From a virus, in the IMG/VR virus record IMGVR_UViG_3300027969_000019, positions 1 through 34,821 of that record: DNA of 34,821 nt. One strand, given 5' to 3'. The notes beneath the pieces are model-generated. The model did no database searches and was not told the origin of the DNA. It worked only from the letters and a program-made list of their open reading frames with translations. The position numbers were made by a program, and so were the translations under genes. Numbering within the stretch: position 1 is the first letter of the stretch; each line of letters begins with the position of its first letter. Below are positions 13,140 through 21,931 of the stretch, in pieces.

Positions 13140-13457
13140 ATGGCTGATGTAGATTTTATATTAAAACCCCTTGGGGACAAGATAGTTGTTCGCCCGGATA
13201 AACGCATCTTGAGTTCTACCATTATTGTTAATAACAAAGAAGTGGACAATATGGGTACGGTAGTTGCCATAGGACCAGGCAAGAAGGTTAAAGGCCGCCG
13301 TGAAGCTATGCCAGTACAAATAAACGATTACGTCAGATTTGGTACCATGGGTGGTGATGAATACTTAAAATATCAAGAATACTTTACTAATAATGAACGT
13401 TATCTGATAATGTCATGGCAAGACGTATGTTTTATTACTGACAGGGAACAAGCATGA
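13140..13457 (+). CDS. GroES-like co-chaperonin, 105 residues
   Basis: Cpn10 fold: LKPLGDKIVVRPD at 8-20 aligns with the start of GroES, then a mobile-loop region with the hydrophobic triplet IIV (28-30) in the place of the GroES IVL that contacts GroEL, then MGTVVAIGPGKK (38-49), and a final GDEY...ERYLIMSWQDVCFI block. Slightly longer than E. coli GroES (97). It would cap the host GroEL chamber. The P22 coat is known to need GroEL/GroES to fold, and this gene lies just before the packaging and head genes, so help with coat folding is a sensible inference. GGAGA lies seven bases before the ATG. Confidence 0.75.
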   Translation: MADVDFILKPLGDKIVVRPDKRILSSTIIVNNKEVDNMGTVVAIGPGKKVKGRREAMPVQINDYVRFGTMGGDEYLKYQEYFTNNERYLIMSWQDVCFITDREQA

Positions 13458-13669
13458 GCATTGATATACATGATCCGCAAGATACATTAATTGAAAAAAT
13501 CATGGCCCATTTTGGCTGGTACAAGGTTAAAAAAGTTGAATTACCAGTTGAAAACCTTGAAATTAATCATATATTTACTATAAAAGCTTTAGAAGAAAAA
13601 ATTCCTGAATTTCCACTAAAACCAACTGCAAAAAAAGCTACTACTAGAAGGAAAGTAAATGCCAAGTAA
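13454..13669 (+). CDS. Hypothetical protein, 71 residues
   Basis: ATGA overlap with the groES-like gene and AGGGA as binding site. Mixed charged protein with a basic Lys/Thr/Arg C-terminus. No recognised family. Confidence 0.65.
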   Translation: MSIDIHDPQDTLIEKIMAHFGWYKVKKVELPVENLEINHIFTIKALEEKIPEFPLKPTAKKATTRRKVNAK

Positions 13670-13823
13670 ACCCGGTTTGTATTCCAATATCCATAAAAAG
13701 CAAGAACGGATAGAAAAGCAAAAGGAAGCTGGCGGCAAAGTAGAACGTATGCGTTCACCTGGTAGCAAAGGTGCCCCAACCGCCAAAGCATTTAAAGAAT
13801 CCGCTAAAACTGCAAAGAAATAA
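13659..13823 (+). CDS. Small basic phage protein, 54 residues
   Basis: Very Lys-rich. The pattern KPGLYSNIHKKQERI...MRSPGSKGAPTAKAF is a common small phage protein found near packaging genes, function unknown. Binding site GAAGGAAAG; overlaps the preceding gene by 11 bases. Confidence 0.7.
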   Translation: MPSKPGLYSNIHKKQERIEKQKEAGGKVERMRSPGSKGAPTAKAFKESAKTAKK

Positions 13824-13825
13824 CT

Positions 13826-14104
13826 ATGGCTACTAAAAAACACGACAAGCCAATAGAACATAAAACTACCGGCAAGGGTAAGACATACAATCCTACCGAT
13901 AAAGGTGCTGGGATGACCGCTAAAGGCCGTGCAGAATATAATGCTAAGAATGGTAGTAACTTAAAAGCCCCAGCCCCCAATCCAAAGACAGATAAAGATA
14001 AAGGGCGTAAAGCTTCTTTTTGTGCAAGGATGCAAGGTGTAGTAGATAAAGCTAAAGGTCCGGCTGAAAGGGCTAAAGCATCACTTAAAAATTGGAACTG
14101 TTAA
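13826..14104 (+). CDS. Basic phage protein of DUF6321 type, 92 residues
   Basis: The blocks GAGMTAKGRAEYNAKNGSNLK (about 28-48), KASFCARMQGV (63-73) and the ending KASLKNWNC fit a widely distributed small phage protein (DUF6321 by memory), function unknown. Highly basic, so nucleic-acid contact is plausible. Begins two bases after the previous stop. Confidence 0.7.
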   Translation: MATKKHDKPIEHKTTGKGKTYNPTDKGAGMTAKGRAEYNAKNGSNLKAPAPNPKTDKDKGRKASFCARMQGVVDKAKGPAERAKASLKNWNC

Positions 14105-14106
14105 CA

Positions 14107-14256
14107 ATGCCATTAAAGAAAAGTGCCAGCCCTAAAGCATTTAAAGAAAACATTAAGACTGAAATTAAAGAAGGCGGCAAACCAGTAAAACAAGCAGTAG
14201 CAATTAGTTATGCAGTAAAACGTGAAGCATCAAAAACAACGAAAGGTAAAAAATGA
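14107..14256 (+). CDS. Small basic phage protein, 49 residues
   Basis: MPLKKSASPKAFKENIKTEI followed by GGKPVKQAVAISYAVKRE: a common short phage protein pattern (DUF6496-like) near terminase genes. Function unknown. Ends in an ATGA overlap with the next gene. Confidence 0.65.
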   Translation: MPLKKSASPKAFKENIKTEIKEGGKPVKQAVAISYAVKREASKTTKGKK

Positions 14257-14456
14257 TTATTAATTTTGGCGATTTAACTATACAAGAAGCACAAATCATC
14301 ATAGCTGGCTTAAAAAAGCTTCCTATGGAAGTAGTTGAAGTATTAAGTAACCGCTTAACAACTTTAGCTAATGAGCAATATTTAGCCCAACAGCCACAAG
14401 TAAACCCTGACGATATTACAGTTGTCAAAAAGGCAGAAGATCAGGAAGTTGCATAA
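14253..14456 (+). CDS. Hypothetical protein, 67 residues
   Basis: Helical, with a hydrophobic face (AQIIIAGLKKLPMEVVEVL). GAAAGG precedes the ATG, and its stop overlaps the small-terminase start codon (TAATG), so the two are coupled. No recognised family. Confidence 0.65.
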   Translation: MIINFGDLTIQEAQIIIAGLKKLPMEVVEVLSNRLTTLANEQYLAQQPQVNPDDITVVKKAEDQEVA

Positions 14457-14869
14457 TGACTAACCCAGTAGGCCGTCCCACAACTTATGACCCATCGTAT
14501 TGCGATAAGGTCAGGGAACTTGGCAAACTGGGTAAATCGTTTGAGCAAATGTCAGCGCAACTTGATGTTTCATATAGAACTTTATGCAATTGGCGTGATA
14601 CTCATGAAGAATTTTTTCATGCCTTGGAAGATGCCCATGCATTAAGTCAATCATGGTGGGAAGAAATGGCGCAATCACACATGGTGGAACACAAGGATGG
14701 GGAACGTTTAAACGCTAGTCTATGGTCACGTTCTATGGCGGCTAGGTTTCCTAAGAACTATTCAGACAGAGTTAAGCAAGAAATTAGCGGCCCTAATGGA
14801 TCACCGTTAAAAACAGGATTTGTATTAACTTTTGAAGAACCAAACAATGGCAACGATTCAGGAAGCTAA
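14456..14869 (+). CDS. terS: Terminase small subunit, 137 residues
   Basis: DNA-recognition subunit of the packaging motor. The start GRPTTYDPSYCDKVRELGKLGKS and the HTH-like SFEQMSAQLDVSYRTLCNWRDTHEE (about 28-52) are typical of small terminases of this type, and the C-terminal tail is acidic and Gly/Asn-rich. It overlaps the large subunit gene by 23 bases. A pac site often lies in or near this gene, but none could be identified. Confidence 0.85.
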   Translation: MTNPVGRPTTYDPSYCDKVRELGKLGKSFEQMSAQLDVSYRTLCNWRDTHEEFFHALEDAHALSQSWWEEMAQSHMVEHKDGERLNASLWSRSMAARFPKNYSDRVKQEISGPNGSPLKTGFVLTFEEPNNGNDSGS

Positions 14870-16127
14870 AACCAAGGCACGGTTTCCAGCCAAATTAAAG
14901 TGTTTATTTGAGCCAGCCAAAGCACGGTACAGGGTTCTTTATGGTGGCCGGGGTGGTTCTAAGTCATGGAACATAGCCAGGGCGTTACTGCTTAAAGGCT
15001 GTGAACAAACCATTAGGGTGCTATGCGCTCGTGAATATCAAACCAGTATTAAGGATTCGGTTCATAAATTGCTATGTGATCAAATCCATAATCTTGAAAT
15101 TGAAGCCCATTATGAAGTAACAGACCGCACCATAAGGGGCATAAACGGTACTGAATTCATATTTGTAGGTGTAAAGAACAATACCAATAATGTTAAATCT
15201 ATTGAAGGTATTGATATTTGTTGGGTAGAAGAAGCGCAATCTGTAAGCCCCAATAGTTGGAACGTGCTAGTTCCTACAATTCGTAAAGCTGATAGTGAGA
15301 TATGGATTAGCTTTAACCCTGAACTGCCCACCGATGAAACCTGGAAGCGGTTTGTAATGAACCCACCGGAAAACGCAGTAATTCAAAAAATTAACTGGTC
15401 AGATAATCCTTGGTTCCCTGAAGTATTAGATTTAGAACGCCGTGCCTTAAAGGGTAGGGATATTGAAGCATATAACAACGTATGGGAAGGTATTCCCCGT
15501 CAAACGGTAGATGGTGCCATCTTTGCTAAAGAAGTCACTATGGCTGAATTAGAAGGCCGTATTTGTAATGTGCCATACGATGCAACCAAACCCGTTCACG
15601 CAATTTTTGATTTGGGCTGGGCCGACCAAACTGCTTGTTGGCTATTGCAATTTATTGGCCAAGAAACCAGGTTAATACGATATTTTGAAGATAGCCAGCA
15701 AACCATGAGTTATTACATTGCTAAACTTCAATCATTTGGCTACGTATATGACACAATATGGCTACCCCATGATGCCAAAGCTAAATCATTGGGCACCGGT
15801 AAATCCATAGAAGAAATAGTACGAGCTACCGGCATGAAAGTACAAATCCTTGGCCGTGTACCAGTTGCAGACAGTATTAATGCCGCTAGAACGATATTCA
15901 ATAAATGCTATTTCGATAGGCAAAATACTGAAGAAGGCTTACAATGTTTAAGACATTACCGGTATGACGTTGACCCTGACACGAAAATGTTTAGTGCCAA
16001 GCCACTACATGATGAATATTCGCACGGGGCCGATGCGTTCAGGTACATAGGATTAATGATTAATGAACCTAGAAAAGCCCAACCACAAAAGGCTAGTCAA
16101 AGGGTACCAATAGGATGGATGGGCTAA
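14847..16127 (+). CDS. terL: Terminase large subunit, 426 residues
   Basis: ATP-driven packaging motor plus nuclease that cuts the concatemer. ATPase: Walker A GGRGGSKS (33-40), Walker B ICWVEEA (124-130), coupling-motif-like WISFNPE (153-159). The C-terminal RNase H-like nuclease domain starts at FDLGWAD (254-260) and ends with HGADAFRY. PBSX-like large-terminase type. ATG 14847 is chosen over a TTG at 14832. The circular assembly fits headful packaging with permuted ends, an inference from the P22-like head. Confidence 0.95.
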   Translation: MATIQEAKTKARFPAKLKCLFEPAKARYRVLYGGRGGSKSWNIARALLLKGCEQTIRVLCAREYQTSIKDSVHKLLCDQIHNLEIEAHYEVTDRTIRGINGTEFIFVGVKNNTNNVKSIEGIDICWVEEAQSVSPNSWNVLVPTIRKADSEIWISFNPELPTDETWKRFVMNPPENAVIQKINWSDNPWFPEVLDLERRALKGRDIEAYNNVWEGIPRQTVDGAIFAKEVTMAELEGRICNVPYDATKPVHAIFDLGWADQTACWLLQFIGQETRLIRYFEDSQQTMSYYIAKLQSFGYVYDTIWLPHDAKAKSLGTGKSIEEIVRATGMKVQILGRVPVADSINAARTIFNKCYFDRQNTEEGLQCLRHYRYDVDPDTKMFSAKPLHDEYSHGADAFRYIGLMINEPRKAQPQKASQRVPIGWMG

Positions 16128-16129
16128 AT

Positions 16130-18295
16130 ATGGCTGATTATTACGAAGATAAGAAATATTACGGCGATTTAGATGGAGATTCTCGTATTACCGAAGCCAT
16201 TGAATTCTTACGCCAAGCCGCTGAAGCTGATACTACTAACCGTCAAGAAGCTTTAGATGATGTAAAGTTTGCCGCTGGTGACCAATGGCCAGTAGAAATC
16301 CAAAATAGCCGTACATTAGAAGCAAGACCTTGCTTAACTATTAACAAAGTAGATGCTTATGTAAGACAGATTTGCAACCAGCAACGCCAGCAACGCCCAC
16401 GTATTAAGTGCCAGGGCATGAACAATGAAACTGATGCCAAAATGGCAGAAATCATTACCGGTATTTGCCGCCACGTTGAAGTCAATTCAAATGCTGACCA
16501 TGCTTATGACACCGCTTTTGACTTTGCAGTACGTATGGGATGGGGATATTGGCGTGTAACTACTGATTATGTGCGCCCTGATTCGTTTGATCAAGAAATC
16601 TACATTAAACCAATTGACAATCCATTTACCGTTTACTTTGACCCTAATTCGGTAGCCCCTGATGGTTCTGATGCAGAGAAATGCCTTATAACCGTAGTAA
16701 TGGCTAAAGAAAACTTTAGGAAAATGTACCCTGATGCTGATGATGGTGGTAGCTTTTCTGCACGTGGTACTGGTGATAGCAATTCAGAATGGGTTACTAA
16801 GCATGATATTCGCATTGCAGAATACTTTTATACCCGTATTGAAAGCACCTATTTAGTTCTTTTATCTGATGGCACAAGTGCTTATGAAGATGAATTGCCA
16901 ACTAAAGAAACGTTAGAATTGGCTGGAATTTATGAAGTAAGCCGCCGTAAAACCTTTAAAAAAACCATTAAATGGTGCAAATTAACTGCAATGCAAGTGC
17001 TAGAAGAAGGCACTTGGGCTGGTAAATACATTCCAATCGTGCCAACTTACGGCCAGCAATGCGTAGTGGATAACAAACGTAAGAAGTTTGGCCTGGTACG
17101 CATGGCTAAAGACCCACAAAGGATGTATAACTTTTGGCAAACATCCATGACTGAATCTGTTGCCCTAGCACCACGGGCTAAATGGATAATGGCTGAAGGC
17201 CAAGATGAAGGTCATGAATCTGAATGGTCAAACGCTAACAATACTGCTTATTCGTATCTGCGTTACAAGATGACCGATATTAATGGTCAGCCAGCACCAC
17301 CCCCAATACGTCAAGTTCCTGAACAACCACCTACTGGCATCATGGCGGCGGCACAATCAATTACCCAAGATTTACAAGCTGTAGTAGGTATTTTTGATCC
17401 AAGCCAATTACCACAGGGCATGATGAGTGGTAAAGCATTGCAAGGCCAGCAAATGCAAGTGGATATGACTAACTTCCACTATTACGACAATTTGACCCGT
17501 TCTATTGCCCATACTGGACGTATCATCCTTGACCTGATTCCTAAGATTTACAGCCAAGAACGTGTAATGCGAATTATTGGGGATGATGGCAAACCTGAAT
17601 TAACCACAATTAATGAAAAAACAGTTGGTAAAGATGGCGTAGAAATGATCCTAAATGATGTAACTGTAGGTGAATATGACGTAGTGATGGAAACTGGCCC
17701 TGGTTACAACACCAAACGCCAAGAAGCAGTTGATTCCATGATGACTTTATTGTCCGCTGATCCAGGATTAATGCAACAAGCCGGTGATTTAATCTTTAGA
17801 AATATGGATTTCCCTGGTGCAGAAATTATTGCTGACCGTCTTGCCGCAAGCAATCCATTAGCACAAATTGATGAAAAATCACCAATACCACCACAAGTTC
17901 AAATGCAGTTGGCACAAAGCCAGCAACAAATGCAAGCAATGGCCCAGCAAATTCAAGCATTGCAAATGATGATTAAGAATCGTCAAGACGTTGAACAAGT
18001 ACGTCAAACTGGTGAAGATAGACGTGCAGTATTGGCGGCTGAAGTCAAGTTACATGACCAAAATACCCGTTCTGTTACTAGCCAAAACAAGACTGAAATT
18101 GATGCATTAATGAAATTAATCCTTGGCCACATGGACACAGCACGTTTAGAAGCTGAAATTGCTTCACGTAATGCTGACCAAGGCGTTTACATGGATCGTG
18201 CGGCAAATAGCATTGTTGACAATATGCAAGCAATGATGCCACCACCGCCACAACAACAAATGCCGATAGAACAACAAGGGCAACAAATGATGTAG
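16130..18295 (+). CDS. P22-type portal protein, 721 residues
   Basis: Forms the dodecameric ring at the head vertex through which DNA passes. The length is close to P22 gp1 (725). The N-terminal part (FAAGDQWPVEIQNSR, RPCLTINKVDAYVRQICNQQRQQRP) and GWGYWRVTTDY match the P22-like portal family. The C-terminal ~130 residues are a Gln- and Met-rich coiled coil ending in a PPPPQQQ tail, like the P22 portal barrel. ATG 16130 is two bases after the terL stop; ATG 16115 within terL is an alternative. Confidence 0.9.
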   Translation: MADYYEDKKYYGDLDGDSRITEAIEFLRQAAEADTTNRQEALDDVKFAAGDQWPVEIQNSRTLEARPCLTINKVDAYVRQICNQQRQQRPRIKCQGMNNETDAKMAEIITGICRHVEVNSNADHAYDTAFDFAVRMGWGYWRVTTDYVRPDSFDQEIYIKPIDNPFTVYFDPNSVAPDGSDAEKCLITVVMAKENFRKMYPDADDGGSFSARGTGDSNSEWVTKHDIRIAEYFYTRIESTYLVLLSDGTSAYEDELPTKETLELAGIYEVSRRKTFKKTIKWCKLTAMQVLEEGTWAGKYIPIVPTYGQQCVVDNKRKKFGLVRMAKDPQRMYNFWQTSMTESVALAPRAKWIMAEGQDEGHESEWSNANNTAYSYLRYKMTDINGQPAPPPIRQVPEQPPTGIMAAAQSITQDLQAVVGIFDPSQLPQGMMSGKALQGQQMQVDMTNFHYYDNLTRSIAHTGRIILDLIPKIYSQERVMRIIGDDGKPELTTINEKTVGKDGVEMILNDVTVGEYDVVMETGPGYNTKRQEAVDSMMTLLSADPGLMQQAGDLIFRNMDFPGAEIIADRLAASNPLAQIDEKSPIPPQVQMQLAQSQQQMQAMAQQIQALQMMIKNRQDVEQVRQTGEDRRAVLAAEVKLHDQNTRSVTSQNKTEIDALMKLILGHMDTARLEAEIASRNADQGVYMDRAANSIVDNMQAMMPPPPQQQMPIEQQGQQMM

Positions 18296-18324
18296 TTGCA
18301 AAACACAACATTTAGTATTAATAT
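18296..18324 (+). promoter_or_regulatory. Putative promoter before the scaffold gene
   Basis: TTGCAA (18296-18301), 17-base spacer, TAATAT (18319-18324), start near 18331. The 83-base gap between portal and scaffold is one of the longer ones in the late block, supporting a separate transcript for scaffold and coat. Confidence 0.45.
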
Positions 18325-18339
18325 ATCTTTACAACACTA

Positions 18340-18358
18340 CCTATGGTGTATTCATAGG
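18340..18358 (+). promoter_or_regulatory. Leader hairpin before the scaffold ribosome binding site
   Basis: CCTATG-GTGTATT-CATAGG, perfect 6-bp stem with a 7-base loop, ending nine bases before GGAG. No T-tract follows, so it is not a terminator. P22 scaffold is known to control its own synthesis after transcription, so a translational control site here is a reasonable guess. Confidence 0.4.
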
Positions 18359-18378
18359 GTTAATTCTTGGAGTTATCC

Positions 18379-19287
18379 ATGTCAGAAGCACAAGTAGTGG
18401 ACCAGCCCAAACAGGCCAGTTCAATAGTAACAAGTGAAAATTTAGCTGAATACAATGCTGATAAATTAGGTTTAGCTTCCGAATCAAGCCCAACTGCGGC
18501 TACTGTTGATGAAAATCCAGTAGAGCCAGCGGCCGAAAAAGGACAGAGTGAACCACAATTAGCGGTGGATGAAGCGACCGAAACAGAAGAAAAGAAGCAA
18601 AACCCAAAGTTAGAAAAGCGTTTTTCTGAATTAACTAGGCAACGCAAAGAAGCAGAAGCCAAAGTTAAAGACTTGGAAGAACGTTTAGCGGCTAAAGAAA
18701 GTATTCGGGAGCCACAACCGGCACCTGAAAACAATCGAAAGCCAACGCCGGACGATTTTAAAGATGCTTTTGAATATGCAGAAGCATTAGCAGATTGGTC
18801 AGCGGAGCAAGCATTAGCAAGACGTGAACTGGAAGTTAAGCAAAAGGAAGTTGAAGCTAAACGTGCCACGGTTATAAAGACCTGGCAAGAAAAGCTAGAA
18901 GCAACCCAAGCAGAATTACCTGATTACGAAGATATGGTGGCATCTAGTGATGTGAAAGTAAATGACACAATACGTGATGCAATCCTTGAAAGCGATGTAG
19001 GACCAAGAATCCTATATGAACTAGCAAGTGATGACGATTTAGCTGAAAAGCTGTCCACCTTAACTACTGCCGGTGCTTTAAAACTTATTGGGAAGCTGGA
19101 AGCACAGTTTGAAAAAACTGAAACCCCAGCGAAAGCGGAAAAGAAAACTGTAGCGGCGAAGTCTAAAGCACCTGAACCTATTCGTCCTTTAAGGTCCACG
19201 GGTGGCGTAGCCGAAGTTAGTTTGGATGGCAATGACATTCCTTACCAACAATGGAAAGCCGCACGGCAAGCCGGGAAGATTAGATAA
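18379..19287 (+). CDS. Scaffolding protein, 302 residues
   Basis: Highly charged, Glu-, Lys- and Ala-rich, with a long coiled-coil stretch (about residues 65-100 and 140-175) and a basic C-terminal end, as expected for a scaffold that directs coat assembly and then leaves. The length nearly equals P22 gp8 (303), and the position between portal and coat is conserved. ATG 18379 has GGAG upstream; a TTG at 18367 is disfavoured. Confidence 0.8.
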   Translation: MSEAQVVDQPKQASSIVTSENLAEYNADKLGLASESSPTAATVDENPVEPAAEKGQSEPQLAVDEATETEEKKQNPKLEKRFSELTRQRKEAEAKVKDLEERLAAKESIREPQPAPENNRKPTPDDFKDAFEYAEALADWSAEQALARRELEVKQKEVEAKRATVIKTWQEKLEATQAELPDYEDMVASSDVKVNDTIRDAILESDVGPRILYELASDDDLAEKLSTLTTAGALKLIGKLEAQFEKTETPAKAEKKTVAAKSKAPEPIRPLRSTGGVAEVSLDGNDIPYQQWKAARQAGKIR

Positions 19288-19320
19288 GGTTAAACCTAAT
19301 TTAATTTTGAAAGAAATATC

Positions 19321-20559
19321 ATGGCAAATAATTTATTAACCATTAGCAAGATCACCAACGAAGCGTTGATGGTTCTTGAAAACGAATTAACCTTTACTGG
19401 TCAAGTTGACCGTAACTATGATGACCAATTTGCCGTAGTTGGCGCAAAAATTGGCCAAACTGTAAACGTTCGCCGTCCTGGACGTTTTATCGGTGCTGTA
19501 GGCCCACAATTGGTAGTTGAAGATTTTAACGAAACTTCTGTACCAGTTACATTGTCAACACAGTTCCAAGTTTCTACCCAATTCACAACACAAGATTTAG
19601 CATTGTCTTTAGATATGTTCTCTGATCGTATTCTGAAGCCAGCTATTGCTACTGTTGCTAACAAAATGGACCGTGATGGCCTATTAGTTGCTAAAAACAA
19701 CACAGCCAACATCGTTGGTACTGCTGGTACTGCACCAACTGGTTTGATTACCTATTTGACAGCCGCCGCTTACCTTGATTCTGAAGGCGCACCACGTGAT
19801 GGCCGTCGTTCATGCACAATCGAGCCATTTACTTCTTCAACAATCGTTGATAGCTTAAAAGGTTTGTTTGTTCCTACAGAAGCTATTTCTAGCCAATACA
19901 CAAAAGGCTTGATGGGCCGTGATTCAGGTGGTATGAACTGGTATATGGACCAAAACGTTGTTTCACAAACATTCGGTTCTTATGCTTCTGCAACATTGTC
20001 ATGCAACGTAACAACTGCAACTGGTTTCTTGACAACTGGCTGGGCTTATTCAAGCAACATTACTATCGGTTCTGCTTCTGCGGCTTCTACATTGAACCAA
20101 GGTGATACATTTACTATTGCTGGCGTATTTGCGGTTAACCCACAAAACCGTCAGTCTTATGGCAAATTGCGTAACTTTGTAGTTCAATCTACAACTGCAA
20201 TTGGTTCCGGCGGTACTGCAACTGTTACTGTTGTTCCAGCCGTTATTACTGGTGGTCAGTTCCAAAACGTTAGCGTTACATCAAGCGGTTCACAGACAGT
20301 TACACCATTTAACAATACTGGCGTAACTTCACCACAAAACATTTTGATGCATCGCAATGCGTTTACATTGGCTTGTGCTGACTTGGAATTGCCTGAAGGC
20401 GTTCATTTTGCTGGCCGTGCAAGCGACAAAGAATTGGGCTTATCAATTCGTGTGGTTCGTCAATACACCATCAACAACGATAGTATTCCTACTCGTTTGG
20501 ATGTTCTGTATGGCTGGGCGCCGTTGTATCCTGAACTTGCTTGCCGTATCGCATCGTAA
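19321..20559 (+). CDS. P22 gp5-like major coat protein, 412 residues
   Basis: The N-terminal ITNEALMVLENELTFTGQVD, RPGRFIGAVGP and the TTQDLALSLDMFSDRILKPA helix match the P22 coat family (HK97 fold). Residues about 220-340, with GDTFTIAGVFAVNPQNRQSY, correspond to the inserted I-domain that stabilises P22 coat. Slightly shorter than gp5 (430). The codons look regular, as expected for a highly expressed gene, and an intrinsic terminator follows directly. Confidence 0.9.
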   Translation: MANNLLTISKITNEALMVLENELTFTGQVDRNYDDQFAVVGAKIGQTVNVRRPGRFIGAVGPQLVVEDFNETSVPVTLSTQFQVSTQFTTQDLALSLDMFSDRILKPAIATVANKMDRDGLLVAKNNTANIVGTAGTAPTGLITYLTAAAYLDSEGAPRDGRRSCTIEPFTSSTIVDSLKGLFVPTEAISSQYTKGLMGRDSGGMNWYMDQNVVSQTFGSYASATLSCNVTTATGFLTTGWAYSSNITIGSASAASTLNQGDTFTIAGVFAVNPQNRQSYGKLRNFVVQSTTAIGSGGTATVTVVPAVITGGQFQNVSVTSSGSQTVTPFNNTGVTSPQNILMHRNAFTLACADLELPEGVHFAGRASDKELGLSIRVVRQYTINNDSIPTRLDVLYGWAPLYPELACRIAS

Positions 20560-20564
20560 TGAAA

Positions 20565-20590
20565 TAGGGGGCGTAAAACCCCCCATTTTT
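20565..20590 (+). terminator. Intrinsic terminator after the coat gene
   Basis: GGGGG (20567-20571), loop CGTAAAA, CCCCC (20579-20583), followed by C-A-TTTTT. It starts five bases after the coat stop codon. It would let coat be made in excess over the downstream tail proteins. Confidence 0.8.
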
Positions 20591-20617
20591 AAACAATAAA
20601 TTTAAGGAAATATAATC

Positions 20618-21040
20618 ATGGCAAATCCAGGACCAGCAACCACAGTTGCAAATCACCCATCAAACCTATCAACTAACCAAGCAATTCGTTTGTTAGCTTC
20701 TTATCAAGGCGTAAACGTTAATGCAACCGGCGATACAGTATTGCCAGTTCTTAACACTACAAACTATTCAGTTTCTAACGTTATTTTTACAAATGCTTCT
20801 GTTAGTTTATCAAGTGCCGCCGCTGGCTTGTTTACTGCACCATCTGCTGGCGGTACAGGAATCGTAGCTAATGCCGCATTGTCAGCATTAAGTGCTTCAA
20901 CTGTTGTAAGCCAACGTACTGTTGCTTCAACTGCTACCCAAACCGGTCCAAATCTTTATGTAAACGTTGGTACTGCACAAGGTGCGGCCGCCACTATGGA
21001 CGTTTATGTTTATGGTTACGACTTAACCTTCCTACCTTAA
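20618..21040 (+). CDS. Putative minor structural or decoration protein, 140 residues
   Basis: Ser-, Thr-, Ala- and Val-rich beta-type sequence with no charged helices, as in head decoration or fibre proteins. Binding site AAGGAAATAT, the same as before several other structural genes. Lies directly after coat between two terminators. No family recognised. Confidence 0.6.
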   Translation: MANPGPATTVANHPSNLSTNQAIRLLASYQGVNVNATGDTVLPVLNTTNYSVSNVIFTNASVSLSSAAAGLFTAPSAGGTGIVANAALSALSASTVVSQRTVASTATQTGPNLYVNVGTAQGAAATMDVYVYGYDLTFLP

Positions 21041-21062
21041 TAAGGACTAGGAAATAATGGAA

Positions 21063-21092
21063 GAAGCCACCCCCAAAAAGGGTGGTTTTTTT
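21063..21092 (+). terminator. Strong intrinsic terminator
   Basis: CCACCC (21067-21072), loop CCAAAAA, GGGTGG (21080-21085), then seven T residues. It ends the coat/decoration transcript. A TATAAT at 21105-21110 follows and could restart transcription, but no good -35 is visible. Confidence 0.85.
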
Positions 21093-21137
21093 CGCTTATA
21101 CGCTTATAATTAATTATCCTCATTTAAAGGAAATATC

Positions 21138-21461
21138 ATGTCAAAAACTACAATCTGCCGTGGAAATGTATTAGCCCACACTATTGTTCAAGTAACATTC
21201 CCAAGCACTACATTTTCAACAACAACTACTGAAGTTTCATTGTCAGTACCAGGTGTTAAAGCTACTGATAAAGTACAAGCACAAATTGATGCCGCTATGA
21301 CAACTGGCGTAATTATTGGTAACGTTTACACAACTGCTGATAACGTGGTTATTGTTCGTTTAGCTAACTTAACTGGTGCTTCTGTAACCCAAGCCGCCGC
21401 AGTTTGCTTAATTAGTGTTAAACAATGTGAAGATAGCCCAATTCCAGCAAGCGTGGTGTAA
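21138..21461 (+). CDS. Putative structural protein, 107 residues
   Basis: Beta-rich, Thr- and Val-rich (TFPSTTFSTTTTEVSLSV), two Cys in the last third. Binding site AAAGGAAATATC. First gene after the strong terminator. Probable small virion protein; no family recognised. Confidence 0.6.
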   Translation: MSKTTICRGNVLAHTIVQVTFPSTTFSTTTTEVSLSVPGVKATDKVQAQIDAAMTTGVIIGNVYTTADNVVIVRLANLTGASVTQAAAVCLISVKQCEDSPIPASVV

Positions 21462-21463
21462 TT

Positions 21464-21793
21464 ATGACAACTACAATTGGAATTAGACCAGTTGGCAAAA
21501 CAACCATTATTGCGGTCACTACTTCTGCTTCTACACCGGTATTAATTACCACTAGCAGTAATGATCAAATTAATTGGGCTGAATTTGCCAATACTGGTAC
21601 ACAACCAGTTGCTATAAAGATTGCTACTGCATCTACAAATGCAGTACATCCCGTAGCTGGAACGCCTGGCGATTATATTTTGAACCATGATACTTCTGTA
21701 GTTTTATCTGTTCCAACTATTCCGTATTATGTTTCAGCAATTACCGTTACCGGCACTTCAACTTTGTATGTAACACCAGTAGATGCACAATAA
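21464..21793 (+). CDS. Putative structural protein, 109 residues
   Basis: Beta-rich, Thr-, Ile- and Val-rich without Cys, similar in composition to the preceding protein and starting two bases after its stop, so translation is likely coupled. Function unknown. Confidence 0.6.
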   Translation: MTTTIGIRPVGKTTIIAVTTSASTPVLITTSSNDQINWAEFANTGTQPVAIKIATASTNAVHPVAGTPGDYILNHDTSVVLSVPTIPYYVSAITVTGTSTLYVTPVDAQ

Positions 21794-21799
21794 AATTTT

Positions 21800-21922
21800 A
21801 TGACTAAACCATTTTTACTAACTTGGTATCCTGAAACTGGGGTGGTTTTTGCCCCTATTTCTACTGGCACATATAGCAAATTTGTAACATTAAATTATTC
21901 AATTCTTCATAATGCTAATTAA
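21800..21922 (+). CDS. Small hypothetical protein, 40 residues
   Basis: Short beta-type peptide (FLLTWYPETGVVFAPIS) filling the gap between two structural genes. No ribosome binding site is visible, so the call is uncertain. Confidence 0.4.
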   Translation: MTKPFLLTWYPETGVVFAPISTGTYSKFVTLNYSILHNAN

Positions 21923-21931
21923 GGAAATATT

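Noticed and set aside
14204-14428. 74-codon antisense frame near the small terminase
   Set aside because: Opposite a compact, coupled gene series; no start signal.
18360-18869. 169-codon antisense frame opposite the scaffold gene
   Set aside because: Shadow of Ala/Glu-rich codons; Ser- and Leu-rich product without a start signal.
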